DNA of 24,432 nucleotides from assembly GCF_943913695.1 (NCBI RefSeq), contig NZ_CALTZE010000051.1, positions 1 to 24,432 of the forward strand, in the 5' to 3' direction. This DNA is from an uncultured Marmoricola sp. (GTDB lineage Bacteria; Actinomycetota; Actinomycetes; Propionibacteriales; Nocardioidaceae). Numbering within the stretch: the first letter of the stretch is position 1; every line of letters starts with the position of its first letter. A program made the position numbers and the translations under genes. Under the pieces are notes generated by a model. The model was given only the letters and a program-made list of their open reading frames with translations. It searched no databases and was not told the origin of the DNA. Positions 14,516 to 24,432 of the stretch are shown here, one piece after another.

Positions 14516-14519
14516 ATGA
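14436..14519 (+). CDS. 27-codon mini-ORF carried by the insert (coupling peptide?)
   Basis: It reads MSERSERIIKRRVVC then ASSAPGAKRGRG and stop. Its ATG overlaps the mceB stop as ATGA (14436-14439) and its TGA overlaps the mceC ATG as ATGA (14516-14519). The basic peptide has no recognisable domain. The reading frame could simply pass ribosomes from mceB to mceC. Whether a stable peptide is made is unknown; a chance frame is possible over so short a length. Confidence 0.35.
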   Translation: MSERSERIIKRRVVCASSAPGAKRGRG

Positions 14520-15496
14520 GCGTTCCTTTCCGTGAGCGCAACCCGGTGGTCATCGGGGCGATCAGCATCGCGGTGCTGGTCGCGCTGCTGCTGGCCGCGT
14601 TCAACGCCTCGAGCCTGCCGCTGATCGGCGGTGGCGACACCTACCGCGCCGCCTTCAGCGAGGCCAGCGGCCTCAAGGCCGGCGACGAGGTCCGCATCGC
14701 GGGCGTGCGCGTGGGCCAGGTGGAGAGCATCGAGCTCGACGGCAACCAGGTGGTGACCGAGTTCCGCGTCGACACGCCCTCCACGCTGGGCTCGCGCACG
14801 GCGGCGGAGATCAAGGTCAAGACCCTGCTCGGCGACATGTTCCTCGCGCTGCAGCCCGCGGGCGACGGCGAGCTCGAGGAGGGCTCGACGATCCCCCGGT
14901 CGCGCACGAAGTCGGCCTACGACGTGGTCTCGGCCTTCGAGGGTCTCGCCTCGCGCGCCGACGCCATCGACACCGACCAGCTCGGCGAGGCCTTCGACAC
15001 CCTGGCCGAGCTCACCGACGACACCCCGGCGGCCTTCCAGGGCACGCTCGAGGGGCTCTCGCGGCTCTCCCGCACGGTCGCCAGCCGCAACGAGGAGATC
15101 GGCCAGCTGCTGCGCAACCTCGACACCGTGTCGGGCACGCTCTCGGAGCGCGACCAGGACCTGGTGGCGCTGATGAAGCAGAGCGACGTGCTGCTGCGGG
15201 CCCTGGTCGCCCGCCGCGAGGCCGTGCACACCCTGCTCGTCTCGACCAGTCGGCTCTCCCGCGAGCTGACGACCCTGGTGCGCCAGTCGCGCGAGGACCT
15301 CAGGCCCGCGCTCCAGCAGCTCGAGGGCGTCGTCGACGTGCTGCTGAAGAACCAGTCCAACCTCGACGAGAGCCTGCGTCTGCTGGCGCCCTTCTACCGG
15401 GTCTTCGCCAACACCCTCGGCTCCGGTCCGTGGTTCGACACCTTCATCGCCAACCTGCCGCCGACGTTCGCGGTCCCGGGAGTGAGCGGACGATGA
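14516..15496 (+). CDS. mceC: MCE-family protein MceC
   Basis: This 326-residue tunnel subunit has a membrane anchor (about 12-30), an MCE domain (about 41-118, with GLKAGDEVRIAGVRVGQVESI and KTLLGDMFLAL) and a helical region (about 135-290) rich in Leu/Glu/Arg. The C-terminal GPWFDTFIANLPPTF resembles the closing motif of mycobacterial MceC. ATG 14516 is chosen because MSVPFRERNPVVIG immediately precedes the anchor, as expected, and GAGGA lies 5 nt upstream. That ribosome-binding site comes from the 80-bp insert. The stop overlaps mceD as ATGA (15493-15496). It is shorter than its neighbours because it lacks a long low-complexity tail. Confidence 0.92.
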   Translation: MSVPFRERNPVVIGAISIAVLVALLLAAFNASSLPLIGGGDTYRAAFSEASGLKAGDEVRIAGVRVGQVESIELDGNQVVTEFRVDTPSTLGSRTAAEIKVKTLLGDMFLALQPAGDGELEEGSTIPRSRTKSAYDVVSAFEGLASRADAIDTDQLGEAFDTLAELTDDTPAAFQGTLEGLSRLSRTVASRNEEIGQLLRNLDTVSGTLSERDQDLVALMKQSDVLLRALVARREAVHTLLVSTSRLSRELTTLVRQSREDLRPALQQLEGVVDVLLKNQSNLDESLRLLAPFYRVFANTLGSGPWFDTFIANLPPTFAVPGVSGR

Positions 15497-16665
15497 GATA
15501 CCTCTCGCGCATCAGCCCGCTCGTGGCGGGCCTCGTGGTCCTCACGCTGCTCGTGGCCGCCCTGGTGCTCTTCTGGCCCGGCGGCGACAAGCGCTACGTC
15601 ACGGCCGACTTCCCGCGCACGGTCTCGCTCTACGAGGGCTCCGACGTCCGGATCCTCGGCGTGCCCGTGGGCACGGTGGAGTCGGTGACCCCCCGCGGCA
15701 CCGTGGTGCGGGTCGAGATGTCCTACGACGCGCAGTACTCGCTGCCGGCCGACGCCAAGGCCGTGATCGTCGCCCCCTCCATCGTCGGCGACCGGTTCGT
15801 GCAGCTCACCCCCGCCTACGACGGCGGCGAGCGGCTGGCCGACGACGCCACCCTCAGCGTCGAGCAGACCGCGACGCCGCTGGAGCTCGACGAGATCTTC
15901 GGCTCGCTCAACCAGCTCAACATCGCGCTCGGCCCCGAGCAGAGCAACCGGCCCGTCGACGGCGGGGTCGGACCGCTGACCCGCCTGCTCGACTCCACCG
16001 CCCGCAACTTCGGCGGTCAGGGCGTGCAGTTCAACCAGACGATCGAGGACCTCGGCGACCTCACCCAGACGCTCTCGGACAACAAGGACGAGCTCTTCGG
16101 GTCGATGGAGCAGGTGCAGGAGTTCACCAGCACGCTGGCGCGCAACGACGACACCGTGCGCCAGTTCAACGACTCCCTGGCCGCCGGAGCCGACGTGCTC
16201 GCCGACGAGCGTCAGGAGCTCGCCGCGGCGCTGCGCAACCTCGGGGTCGCCCTGGCCGAGGTGCGCACCTTCGTCCGGGAGAACAAGGCCTCGCTCTCGA
16301 CCAACATCAAGGGCCTCAACCGGCTCAGCTCGACGCTGGTCAAGCGCCGTACCGAGCTCGACGAGGTCCTGCGCACCGCCCCGGCCGCGCTCAACAACCT
16401 CTTCCTCGCCGGCAACACCGACACCGGCACCCTCGACACCCGCGACAACCTCGCCGAGATCCTCTCCCAGCTCGGCGAGAACCCCGCGGCGGCGCTGTGC
16501 ACCATCCTCGGTCCCAACCTCAACCAGCTCGGCTGCGACCGCATCGGCGACGCCCTCGAGACCGTGCGCCCGGCGGCAGGACGGACCGGCGCGCTCGGCG
16601 AGGACACCGCGACCCGGACTCCCGTCGACCGGTCGCTCGGTGGACTCCTGGGAGGTCAGCGATGA
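15493..16665 (+). CDS. mceD: MCE-family protein MceD
   Basis: This 390-residue subunit has a membrane anchor (about 8-28), an MCE domain (about 36-113, with LYEGSDVRILGVPVGTVESV and APSIVGDRFVQL) and a helical region (about 130-300). The segment IALGPEQSNRPVDGG followed by LDSTARNFGGQG matches a typical MceD stretch. Two Cys occur near the end (ALCTILGPNLNQLGC), possibly a disulfide. A Gly/Arg/Thr-rich tail follows. The start overlaps mceC and the stop overlaps mceE (16662-16665), both as ATGA. Confidence 0.92.
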   Translation: MRYLSRISPLVAGLVVLTLLVAALVLFWPGGDKRYVTADFPRTVSLYEGSDVRILGVPVGTVESVTPRGTVVRVEMSYDAQYSLPADAKAVIVAPSIVGDRFVQLTPAYDGGERLADDATLSVEQTATPLELDEIFGSLNQLNIALGPEQSNRPVDGGVGPLTRLLDSTARNFGGQGVQFNQTIEDLGDLTQTLSDNKDELFGSMEQVQEFTSTLARNDDTVRQFNDSLAAGADVLADERQELAAALRNLGVALAEVRTFVRENKASLSTNIKGLNRLSSTLVKRRTELDEVLRTAPAALNNLFLAGNTDTGTLDTRDNLAEILSQLGENPAAALCTILGPNLNQLGCDRIGDALETVRPAAGRTGALGEDTATRTPVDRSLGGLLGGQR

Positions 16666-18254
16666 GCCGCGCACGCCTGGGTCGCCCCACCCGGTCCCTC
16701 CGCTCGGTCCGCGCGGGCATCGTCGGCGCCGTCGCCGGTGCCCTGGTCCTCACCGGATGCTCGGTCTACGAGGCGCCACTGCCGGGCGGCCCCGACACGG
16801 GCGACGACCCGATCGAGGTCACCGCGCGCTTCCGCGACGTGCTCGACCTGGTGCCGCAGTCGACGGTCAAGCTCGACGACCTCAACGTCGGCAAGGTGAC
16901 CCGCGTCGAGCTCGACGGCTACGTCGCCGAGGTCACCATGCAGCTCTCCCGTGACGCCGAGCTCCCGGACAACGTCGCTGCCCAGATCCGGCAGACCAGC
17001 CTGCTGGGGGAGAAGTTCGTCTCCCTCGAGCAGCCCACCGAGCCCAGCGAGAGCGCCCTCGCCGACGGCGACGTCATCGGGCTCGACCGCACCGGGCGCA
17101 ACCCCGAGGTCGAGGAGGTCTTCAGCGCGCTGGCCCTGCTGCTCAACGGCGGTGGCGTCGGGCAGCTGAAGTCGATCACCGAGGAGCTCAACCTCGCGCT
17201 CGACGGCCGCTCGCAGGACGTGAAGTCGGTGCTGCGCCAGATCAGCACCTTCATGGGCACCCTCGACGACAACCGCGCCTCGATCATCGCCGCGATCGAG
17301 AACACCAACCGGCTGGCCGCGCGCGCTCGGGCACAGCAGGGCACCATCGAGGCCGCCCTCGACGACGTGCCCGGGGCGCTGCGCTCACTGGAGCGCCAGC
17401 GCAAGGACCTCGTGGCGATGCTCGAGGCGCTCGACCGGCTCTCCGGGGTCGGCACGCGCGTGATCCGCCAGAGCAAGCAGGCGACCATCAACAGCCTGCG
17501 CGACCTCGCGCCGGTCCTCGAGGGCTTCGCCGACGCCGGCCAGAACCTGCCCCGCGCGCTGCAGGTCTACCTGACCTACCCCTTCGTCGACGAGGCCGTG
17601 GGGCGCGACCCGCAGGTGGCCCGCAACCTGCACATGGGTGACTACACCAACCTCTCCATCGACCTCGACCTCGACCTCGCCAACCTGCAGCTGCCGGGTC
17701 TCCCGGGGCTGCCCCCCGAGGTCTGCGCGGCGCTGCAGGACCTGATCGACGCCCTGAGCGGTGCGATCCGGCCCGTGATCAACAGCCAGCTCGCCGACGT
17801 GCTCGACAGCATCGAGCAGGGCCTGGGCGAGGCGCTCGGCGTCGGCCAGCGCCGCACGCTGCGTCAGGCCGTCACGCAGGACGTGCTGGAGGTCCTCGAG
17901 AACGAGGTCGAGCAGCAGTGCCTGGCGCCCACGCCCCAGCGCATCGCCGAGGTGGTCGCGGCCGCGATCGCCCGCAACCTGGTCGACCTCGACATCCTCA
18001 CGCGTGGCCAGCTGCGCCAGCTGCTCGAGGGCACCCTGGGCGACGTGCTGGGTGGCGTGCTCGGCGGGCTCTCCGGCGGCTCCGGCGGCTCCGGTGGCTC
18101 GGGTGGTCCCGGCGGTCTGCTCGGCGGCATCCTGGGCCGGACCGCCCCGGCGTACGACGACGAGCGGCAGATCGACCCGTTCGGGCTCGCCCAGCGCGGC
18201 CTCGACCCCGGCGTCGGCACCCTGCTGCTCCAGGGGGTGGCGAGCAACCGATGA
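16662..18254 (+). CDS. mceE: MCE-family lipoprotein MceE (LprK-like)
   Basis: MceE is the lipid-anchored subunit of the complex. The 530-residue product starts with an Arg-rich signal peptide and the lipobox LTGC (C33 lipidated), unlike the membrane-anchored A-D and F. An MCE domain follows (about 48-130, with STVKLDDLNVGKVTRVEL and TSLLGEKFVSL), then helical regions (about 140-345). The part beyond residue 360 is long for the family: an LPGLPGLPPEVC segment, a helical stretch with a second Cys, a Gly/Ser linker of GGS repeats (about 464-487) and a short tail. The linker is encoded by ggcggctcc-type repeats near 18073-18115. ATGA overlaps link it to mceD and mceF. Confidence 0.92.
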   Translation: MSRARLGRPTRSLRSVRAGIVGAVAGALVLTGCSVYEAPLPGGPDTGDDPIEVTARFRDVLDLVPQSTVKLDDLNVGKVTRVELDGYVAEVTMQLSRDAELPDNVAAQIRQTSLLGEKFVSLEQPTEPSESALADGDVIGLDRTGRNPEVEEVFSALALLLNGGGVGQLKSITEELNLALDGRSQDVKSVLRQISTFMGTLDDNRASIIAAIENTNRLAARARAQQGTIEAALDDVPGALRSLERQRKDLVAMLEALDRLSGVGTRVIRQSKQATINSLRDLAPVLEGFADAGQNLPRALQVYLTYPFVDEAVGRDPQVARNLHMGDYTNLSIDLDLDLANLQLPGLPGLPPEVCAALQDLIDALSGAIRPVINSQLADVLDSIEQGLGEALGVGQRRTLRQAVTQDVLEVLENEVEQQCLAPTPQRIAEVVAAAIARNLVDLDILTRGQLRQLLEGTLGDVLGGVLGGLSGGSGGSGGSGGPGGLLGGILGRTAPAYDDERQIDPFGLAQRGLDPGVGTLLLQGVASNR

Positions 18255-19525
18255 TCACCGCACGCACCAAGCGCCAGCTCGTGATCTTCGCGATCCTCAC
18301 CCTGGTCCTCGGCACCTTCGTCGGTGCCCGCTACGCCCGGCTCGACCGGCTCTTCTACGACTCCACCTACACGGTGAGCGCTGCCTTCGCACAGTCCGGC
18401 GGCATCTTCACCGACGCGGAGGTGACCTACCGCGGCGTGCAGGTCGGGCGGGTCACCGACATGAAGCTGACCGACGACGGCGTCGACGTCGTGCTCTCCA
18501 TCGAGAAGGACTACGACGACATCCCCGCCGACTCGCTGGCCCTGGTCGGCAACAAGTCGGCGGTGGGGGAGCAGTACGTCGAGCTGCAGCCGCAGAGCGA
18601 CGACGGCCCCTACCTCGAGCAGGGCTCGGAGATCGCGACCGAGGACACCGAGACCCCCGTGCAGACCACCGAGCTGCTCACCAACCTCTCCAACCTGGTG
18701 ACCTCGGTGCCGCAGTCCGACCTGCGCACGGTGATCGCGGAGGCCGGTGCGGCCTTCGAGGGCACCGGCCCCGACCTCGGGCAGATCATCGACACCTCGA
18801 CCGACTTCATCGACACCGCCGACGCCAACTTCGAGACCACCGTCGCGCTGATCCGCGACGCCCGCGTGGTGCTGCAGACGCAGGCCGACAAGGGCTCGGC
18901 GATCCGCAGCTTCTCGCGCGACCTCGCCGCGTTCACCGGCACCCTGGCCAACAGCGACGCCGACCTGCGCCGTGTGATCGAGGAGGGCTCGGCCACGGCC
19001 AACGAGCTCCGGGTCTTCCTGGAGCAGAACCAGGTCGACCTCGGCGAGCTGATCAACAACCTCGTCACGACCCAGGAGATCGTCGTCAAGTACCTGCCCG
19101 GCATCCGGCAGCTGCTGGTGGTCTACCCCTACGTCGTCGCCGGCGGCTACACCGTGGCCAACCCGCAGGGCAACGGCACCTACAACGCCAACTTCGGCCT
19201 GGTGCTGACCCAGAGCTCCCCGGTCTGCAAGGCGGGCTACGTGCCCCCGCGCGGCCCCCAGGACCGCCGCGACCGGCCGATGCCCGAGGGCGTGGGGTGC
19301 GCCGACCCCTCCAAGACCCTGCGCGGGGCCGAGAAGGCGCCCGGTCGCGCCGGGACCGCCTACCGCTCACCCGTCGCGTCGTACGATGCCGAGACGGGCG
19401 AGGTGGAGTGGGCCGACCCGGCCGACGGCACCGTCGCCCCCACCGGCGGCGCGCAGTCGGTCTTCGGGAGCGACTCCTGGAAGTGGATGCTGCTCCAGCC
19501 GGCGATGCCCGACCAGTCGCAGTAG
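18251..19525 (+). CDS. mceF: MCE-family protein MceF
   Basis: MceF is the sixth tunnel subunit. The 424-residue product has a membrane anchor (about 9-27), an MCE domain (about 42-118, with IFTDAEVTYRGVQVGRVTDM and NKSAVGEQYVEL), a helical region (about 130-290) and a C-terminal region with CKAGYVPPRGP, a second Cys in GVGCADPS and LRGAEKAPG. These last motifs resemble the conserved MceF tail. The start overlaps mceE as ATGA. The stop is 12 nt before the first Mce-associated gene. Having one copy of each of A to F in order points to one heterohexamer. Confidence 0.92.
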   Translation: MITARTKRQLVIFAILTLVLGTFVGARYARLDRLFYDSTYTVSAAFAQSGGIFTDAEVTYRGVQVGRVTDMKLTDDGVDVVLSIEKDYDDIPADSLALVGNKSAVGEQYVELQPQSDDGPYLEQGSEIATEDTETPVQTTELLTNLSNLVTSVPQSDLRTVIAEAGAAFEGTGPDLGQIIDTSTDFIDTADANFETTVALIRDARVVLQTQADKGSAIRSFSRDLAAFTGTLANSDADLRRVIEEGSATANELRVFLEQNQVDLGELINNLVTTQEIVVKYLPGIRQLLVVYPYVVAGGYTVANPQGNGTYNANFGLVLTQSSPVCKAGYVPPRGPQDRRDRPMPEGVGCADPSKTLRGAEKAPGRAGTAYRSPVASYDAETGEVEWADPADGTVAPTGGAQSVFGSDSWKWMLLQPAMPDQSQ

Positions 19526-19537
19526 CCAGGAGCGTTG

Positions 19538-20104
19538 ATGTCCGACGGATCCGGCGAGGCGCCCGTGCCCGCCGCCGAGCAGCCGCGTGCCTCCCGCGCG
19601 CGTGCCGCGCTGAGCGCTGCGCTGGTGCTGCTCCTGATGCTGCTGGCGGTGGCCGCGGCCTACCTCGCCTACCGCAGCAACCACCCCACCGAGAGGCCCT
19701 TCTCCCCGACCGCCGGCCCGGTGCTGCCCTCCGAGCGCGAGCGGGCACGGGCGGTGGCGGCCGCCGAGCAGTTCGCGCTGCGGATGGACGCCATCGACAG
19801 CGAGGACTTCGACGGCTACGTCTCGGGCATCCGCGAGCTGCTGACCACCAAGGCGCAGGCCGAGTTCGAGCAGAGCGGCGAGGCCTTCAACCCCGCCTAC
19901 GAGTCCGCCGGGCTCAAGGGCGAGGGCGAGGTGGTCGCCTCCGCGGTCGCCGCCCAGGGCGACGGCACCGCCACGGTGCTGGTCGCCCACGACTCGCGGG
20001 TGAGCAGCAAGCAGGGCGACGTGGAGAACTTCTGGCGCTGGTCGGTCTCGGTGGTCGAGGTCGACGGCACCTGGCTCGTCGACGGCTTCGAGCGGGTGAT
20101 GTGA
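19538..20104 (+). CDS. Mce-associated membrane protein 1
   Basis: This 188-residue protein has a short cytoplasmic N-terminus, one membrane span (about 23-45, ALSAALVLLLMLLAVAAAYLA region) and an extracytoplasmic domain (about 60-188) ending in WSVSVVEVDGTWLVDGFERV. This is the pattern of Mas/Mam proteins that follow mceF in actinobacteria and probably stabilise the Mce complex; the final domain resembles an NTF2-like or VirB8-like fold. AGGAG at 19528-19532 sets the ATG at 19538, not the adjoining TTG. Its stop is 1 nt before the next gene, so both belong to the mce transcript. The family role is known only in outline. Confidence 0.82.
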   Translation: MSDGSGEAPVPAAEQPRASRARAALSAALVLLLMLLAVAAAYLAYRSNHPTERPFSPTAGPVLPSERERARAVAAAEQFALRMDAIDSEDFDGYVSGIRELLTTKAQAEFEQSGEAFNPAYESAGLKGEGEVVASAVAAQGDGTATVLVAHDSRVSSKQGDVENFWRWSVSVVEVDGTWLVDGFERVM

Positions 20105-20105
20105 G

Positions 20106-20990
20106 ATGACCTCGCAGCCGACCGGGGGTCCCACCTGGTACGACGTGCTCGGCGTCGAGCGCGACGCCTCCGCCGAGCAGGTCCGGACGGCGTGGCGGCA
20201 GGCCACCGACCGCGCCGAGCCCGGCAGCACGCAGTTCCGCTCCGCCAACCAGGCGGCCGAGACCCTGCTCGACCCGGCGCGGCGAGCGGCGTACGACGCC
20301 ACGCTGGCGCCGCAGACCGACGACCGCGACGCTCCGGAGCACGACGTCGCCCAAGATCTCGACCCCGGCCGCGAAGAGGAGCAGGTCGAGGACCGGGAGA
20401 CCCCGCCGCCGGCGAGCCGCAGCTGGGTCGAACGCAGGCGGGAGCGCCCGGGCGACGCGCCGGTCGGGCGCCTGACCCGGCTGCTGGGCTCGCTGCCGCT
20501 GTGGGTGATGGCGCTGCTGGTGCTGCTCACCGTCGCCGTCGGCGCCCTCGTCATCTGGCTCGGCACGGTCGTGTCCGCCCAGGCGGCCGAGGCCGATGCG
20601 CGGGTGCAGGCGCCGGTGGCGGCCGAGCAGGCCGCCGTGGCGATGCTTTCCTACGACCACCGGCAGCTCGCCGAGGACCGCGCCCGCGCCGAGGGCTACC
20701 TCACCGGCGACTTCAAGGAGGAGTTCTTGAAGAACTTCGCCCTGCTGGAGGAGCAGGACGACGGCTCGCCGGGCCTCGCGGTGCAGACCAAGACCGTCAC
20801 CACCGCCCAGGTGCAGGACTCCGGGGTGATGGGCGTCGACGACGACGGCCGCACGGTGCGGGTGCTGCTCTTCGTCAACCAGACCTCCGAGAAGCAGGGG
20901 CAGGACCCCCAGGTCTTCCTCAACCGGGTGGCGATGACGATGACCAAGCAGGGGGAGCGCTGGCTGGTCAGCGACCTGCAGAGCTACTGA
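20106..20990 (+). CDS. Mce-associated membrane protein 2 with N-terminal degenerate J domain
   Basis: This 294-residue fusion has three parts. Residues 9-67 look like a J domain: TWYDVLGVERDASAEQVRTAW at the start and ETLLDPARRAAYDATL at the end. The HPD tripeptide that activates Hsp70 is missing; the loop reads RQATDRAEPGS. Residues 70-125 are acidic then basic and disordered. One membrane span (about 128-153) is followed by an extracytoplasmic Mce-associated domain (about 160-294) ending MTKQGERWLVSDLQSY, similar in layout to the preceding protein. The J-like part is therefore cytoplasmic. It may act as a docking module for the ATPase or cytoplasmic partners rather than a chaperone activator. 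It is the last gene of the operon, 237 nt before rpoB. Confidence 0.8.
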   Translation: MTSQPTGGPTWYDVLGVERDASAEQVRTAWRQATDRAEPGSTQFRSANQAAETLLDPARRAAYDATLAPQTDDRDAPEHDVAQDLDPGREEEQVEDRETPPPASRSWVERRRERPGDAPVGRLTRLLGSLPLWVMALLVLLTVAVGALVIWLGTVVSAQAAEADARVQAPVAAEQAAVAMLSYDHRQLAEDRARAEGYLTGDFKEEFLKNFALLEEQDDGSPGLAVQTKTVTTAQVQDSGVMGVDDDGRTVRVLLFVNQTSEKQGQDPQVFLNRVAMTMTKQGERWLVSDLQSY

Positions 20991-21054
20991 CCGGCTGCTC
21001 ACCGCTGTGGCCCTCCACGCCGCCGACCTGCTGCCGTTCGGGGCCCTCGGGGAG

Positions 21055-21060
21055 TAGGGT
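21055..21060 (+). promoter_or_regulatory. Possible upstream rpoB -10 box
   Basis: TAGGGT fits TANNNT in a GC-rich setting, but the matching -35 position (CTGCCG, 21031-21036) is poor. It could be the upstream member of a tandem promoter pair. Confidence 0.3.
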
Positions 21061-21092
21061 GTCGCCACTGGGTCGCGCAGACTGACCTCTGG

Positions 21093-21122
21093 TTGGTCAT
21101 GCCTTTGCGGGTGTTGTAGGCT
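21093..21122 (+). promoter_or_regulatory. Predicted main rpoB promoter
   Basis: TTGGTC (21093-21098) and TAGGCT (21117-21122) are spaced by 18 nt. A start near 21129 leaves a leader of about 100 nt before the TTG. A 5-bp inverted repeat, tgacc/ggtca (21083-21099), overlaps the -35. The rest of 20991-21227 shows no gene and no convincing terminator. Confidence 0.6.
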
Positions 21123-21227
21123 GAGTCTTTGCGCCCTCCCTCAAATGCTGCCCTGCCTTCCCGGTGGCGGGTCCTGTGGTGGGACGGTGCGCGACTCCTC
21201 ACGTGAGCCTCGGAAGGATCACCACCC

Positions 21228-24432
<3,205 letters not shown>

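Noticed and set aside
18060..18120. Gly/Ser-coding repeats in mceE as a mobile or CRISPR-like repeat
   Set aside because: Short, imperfect GGS codon repeats in frame with a protein linker, without spacers or terminal structure.

Overview
The window is a high-GC, codon-biased chromosomal segment from an actinobacterium. Gene order and protein style (murB - deaminase - aminotransferase - tRNA-Trp - secE - nusG - rplK - rplA - lipoprotein - rplJ - rplL ... rpoB, with GTG/TTG starts and ATGA junctions) fit the Propionibacteriales, most likely a Nocardioides or close relative. This placement rests on recognition of families and synteny, not on a database search. Almost all of it is core genome. 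There is no insertion sequence, phage gene or CRISPR array.

Layout. (1) 1-4041: the 3' part of murB (+) converges on a leftward cluster of an aspartate-type aminotransferase, an adenosine deaminase-like protein and a small DUF4190-type membrane protein. (2) 4083-6942: a rightward unit of tRNA-Trp, secE, nusG, rplK and rplA, closed by a hairpin. (3) 6974-7801: a lipoprotein that looks like the LppX/LprG group. (4) 7819-9245: promoter, L10 leader RNA, rplJ, rplL and a strong 15-bp hairpin terminator. (5) 9296-20990: a complete Mce lipid-import operon: a palindrome beside a predicted promoter, an Mkl/MceG ATPase, two YrbE permeases, mceA to mceF and two Mce-associated membrane proteins, the second carrying a degenerate J domain. 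(6) 21055-24432: leader and 5' part of rpoB, cut by the window end.

How it works together. Regions 2, 4 and 6 make translation and transcription machinery (SecE, NusG, L11, L1, L10, L7/L12, RNA polymerase beta). Region 5 encodes a self-contained envelope transporter: six MCE proteins should form a lipid-conducting tunnel, YrbEA/B the membrane permease and Mkl the ATPase. It splits the usual rplL-rpoB neighbourhood. The ATPase lies in the same interval as the orphan mkl of Mycobacterium tuberculosis.

Most notable: an 80-bp insertion-like element between mceB and mceC, bounded by a 9-bp direct repeat, that encodes a 27-codon mini-ORF with ATGA overlaps at both ends and supplies a Shine-Dalgarno site for mceC; a second repeat-like insert between nusG and rplK in a spacer without a single TA dinucleotide; a near-perfect 28-bp palindrome touching the -35 box of the mce promoter; and a J domain without its HPD motif fused to an Mce-associated domain. 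I do not see a wholly new enzymatic system; the novelty is in architecture and regulation.
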